Assembly (NCBI GenBank): GCA_022241785.1
Contig: JAKOMP010000052.1
Location: 1 to 43,875 of the forward strand
Origin: Cyanocohniella sp. LLY
GTDB taxonomy: Bacteria > Cyanobacteriota > Cyanobacteriia > Cyanobacteriales > Nostocaceae
Length of the DNA stretch: 43,875 bases
Reading direction: 5' to 3'
Shown: positions 43,724 through 43,875 of the stretch, in pieces
Position numbering within the stretch: the stretch's first letter is position 1
Layout of the letters: each line of letters begins with the position of its first letter
Translations under genes and position numbers: made by a program
Notes under the pieces: model-generated
Databases searched by the model: none
Told to the model about the DNA's origin: nothing
The model's input: only the letters and a program-made list of their open reading frames with translations

Positions 43724-43875
43724 GGACTAAGGGACTTCCAACTAAAAAAATATCCCATTGCTGTGTAGGCAGGGGAGCAGGGAGCGGGGGGCAGGGCAGG
43801 GCTGTTTCATTCGCTGCTATTTGATATTTGTCAAGAGGATAATCTCACGCAAAGGCGCAAAGGCGCAAAAAAAAA
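43724..43875. repeat. Repeat-rich right edge of the window
   Basis: Positions 43794-43830 are an inverted copy of the end of the 700-821 element (about 33 of 37 bases). A G-rich run precedes it, and a 9-base unit (AAAGGCGCA) repeats at 43853-43872. No gene is visible before the edge. Confidence 0.7.

Overview
The window is chromosomal DNA from a filamentous, probably heterocyst-forming cyanobacterium (Nostoc/Anabaena/Calothrix type). The evidence is: genes of oxygenic photosynthesis (Mg-chelatase ChlI, ferredoxin-thioredoxin reductase catalytic subunit, a CBS-CP12 Calvin-cycle regulator), many HIP1 octamers (GCGATCGC) inside genes, heptameric short tandem repeats, palindromic interspersed repeats, and a high density of two-component genes. 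Genus is an inference; there is no rRNA, tRNA or marker gene to fix it.

Layout. 1-1143: the right end of an ISL3-type insertion sequence followed by a gene-free nest of three inverted-repeat-bounded elements. 1144-9302: a CSP41-like NAD-binding protein, then a surface-polysaccharide block (GT4 glycosyltransferase, polyprenyl-phosphate sugar-1-phosphate transferase, gmd, fcl making GDP-fucose) closed by a clear terminator, then 5-formyl-THF cyclo-ligase, a NagB-like deaminase and a HAD phosphatase. 9304-15141: a membrane-anchored Ser/Thr kinase, an Omp85 protein with a 41-residue tandem repeat in its N-terminus, and an LpxB-related protein. 15320-22229: a compact sensory island of six two-component proteins (LuxR-type regulator, PAS kinase, Rcp1-like regulator, two receiver-kinase hybrids, one single-domain receiver). 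22807-28992: an AAA-type ATPase, ftrC overlapping a DUF309 gene, a DUF2283 gene with a 58-residue partner ORF, the LptA-LptB-LptF outer-membrane transport set, and a CBS-CP12 fusion. 29405-35236: a low-complexity anchored protein, a carotenoid oxygenase, small secreted and hypothetical proteins, a ribbon-helix-helix protein, and an 835 bp gene-poor gap. 35237-43723: a GAF sensor kinase homologue that lacks its phospho-accepting histidine and overlaps an SRPBCC gene, an AbrB-family membrane protein, chlI, small unknown genes, and two tandem rhomboid proteases.

Functional threads: outer-membrane and cell-surface construction recurs (fucose-nucleotide synthesis, sugar transferase, Omp85, LpxB-like, LptA/B/F), and so does redox/light-linked control of metabolism (FtrC, CBS-CP12, ChlI). 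No complete dedicated defence system, CRISPR array, prophage or RNA gene was seen. The observations most worth a second look are the histidine-less sensor kinase whose H-box position is occupied by a HIP1 octamer, the terminator placed just upstream of a small-ORF pair (attenuator-like), the nearly identical 123 bp repeats in the Omp85 gene, the AAA protein with Asn-Glu in place of the Walker B Asp-Glu, and the small overlapping gene pairs.
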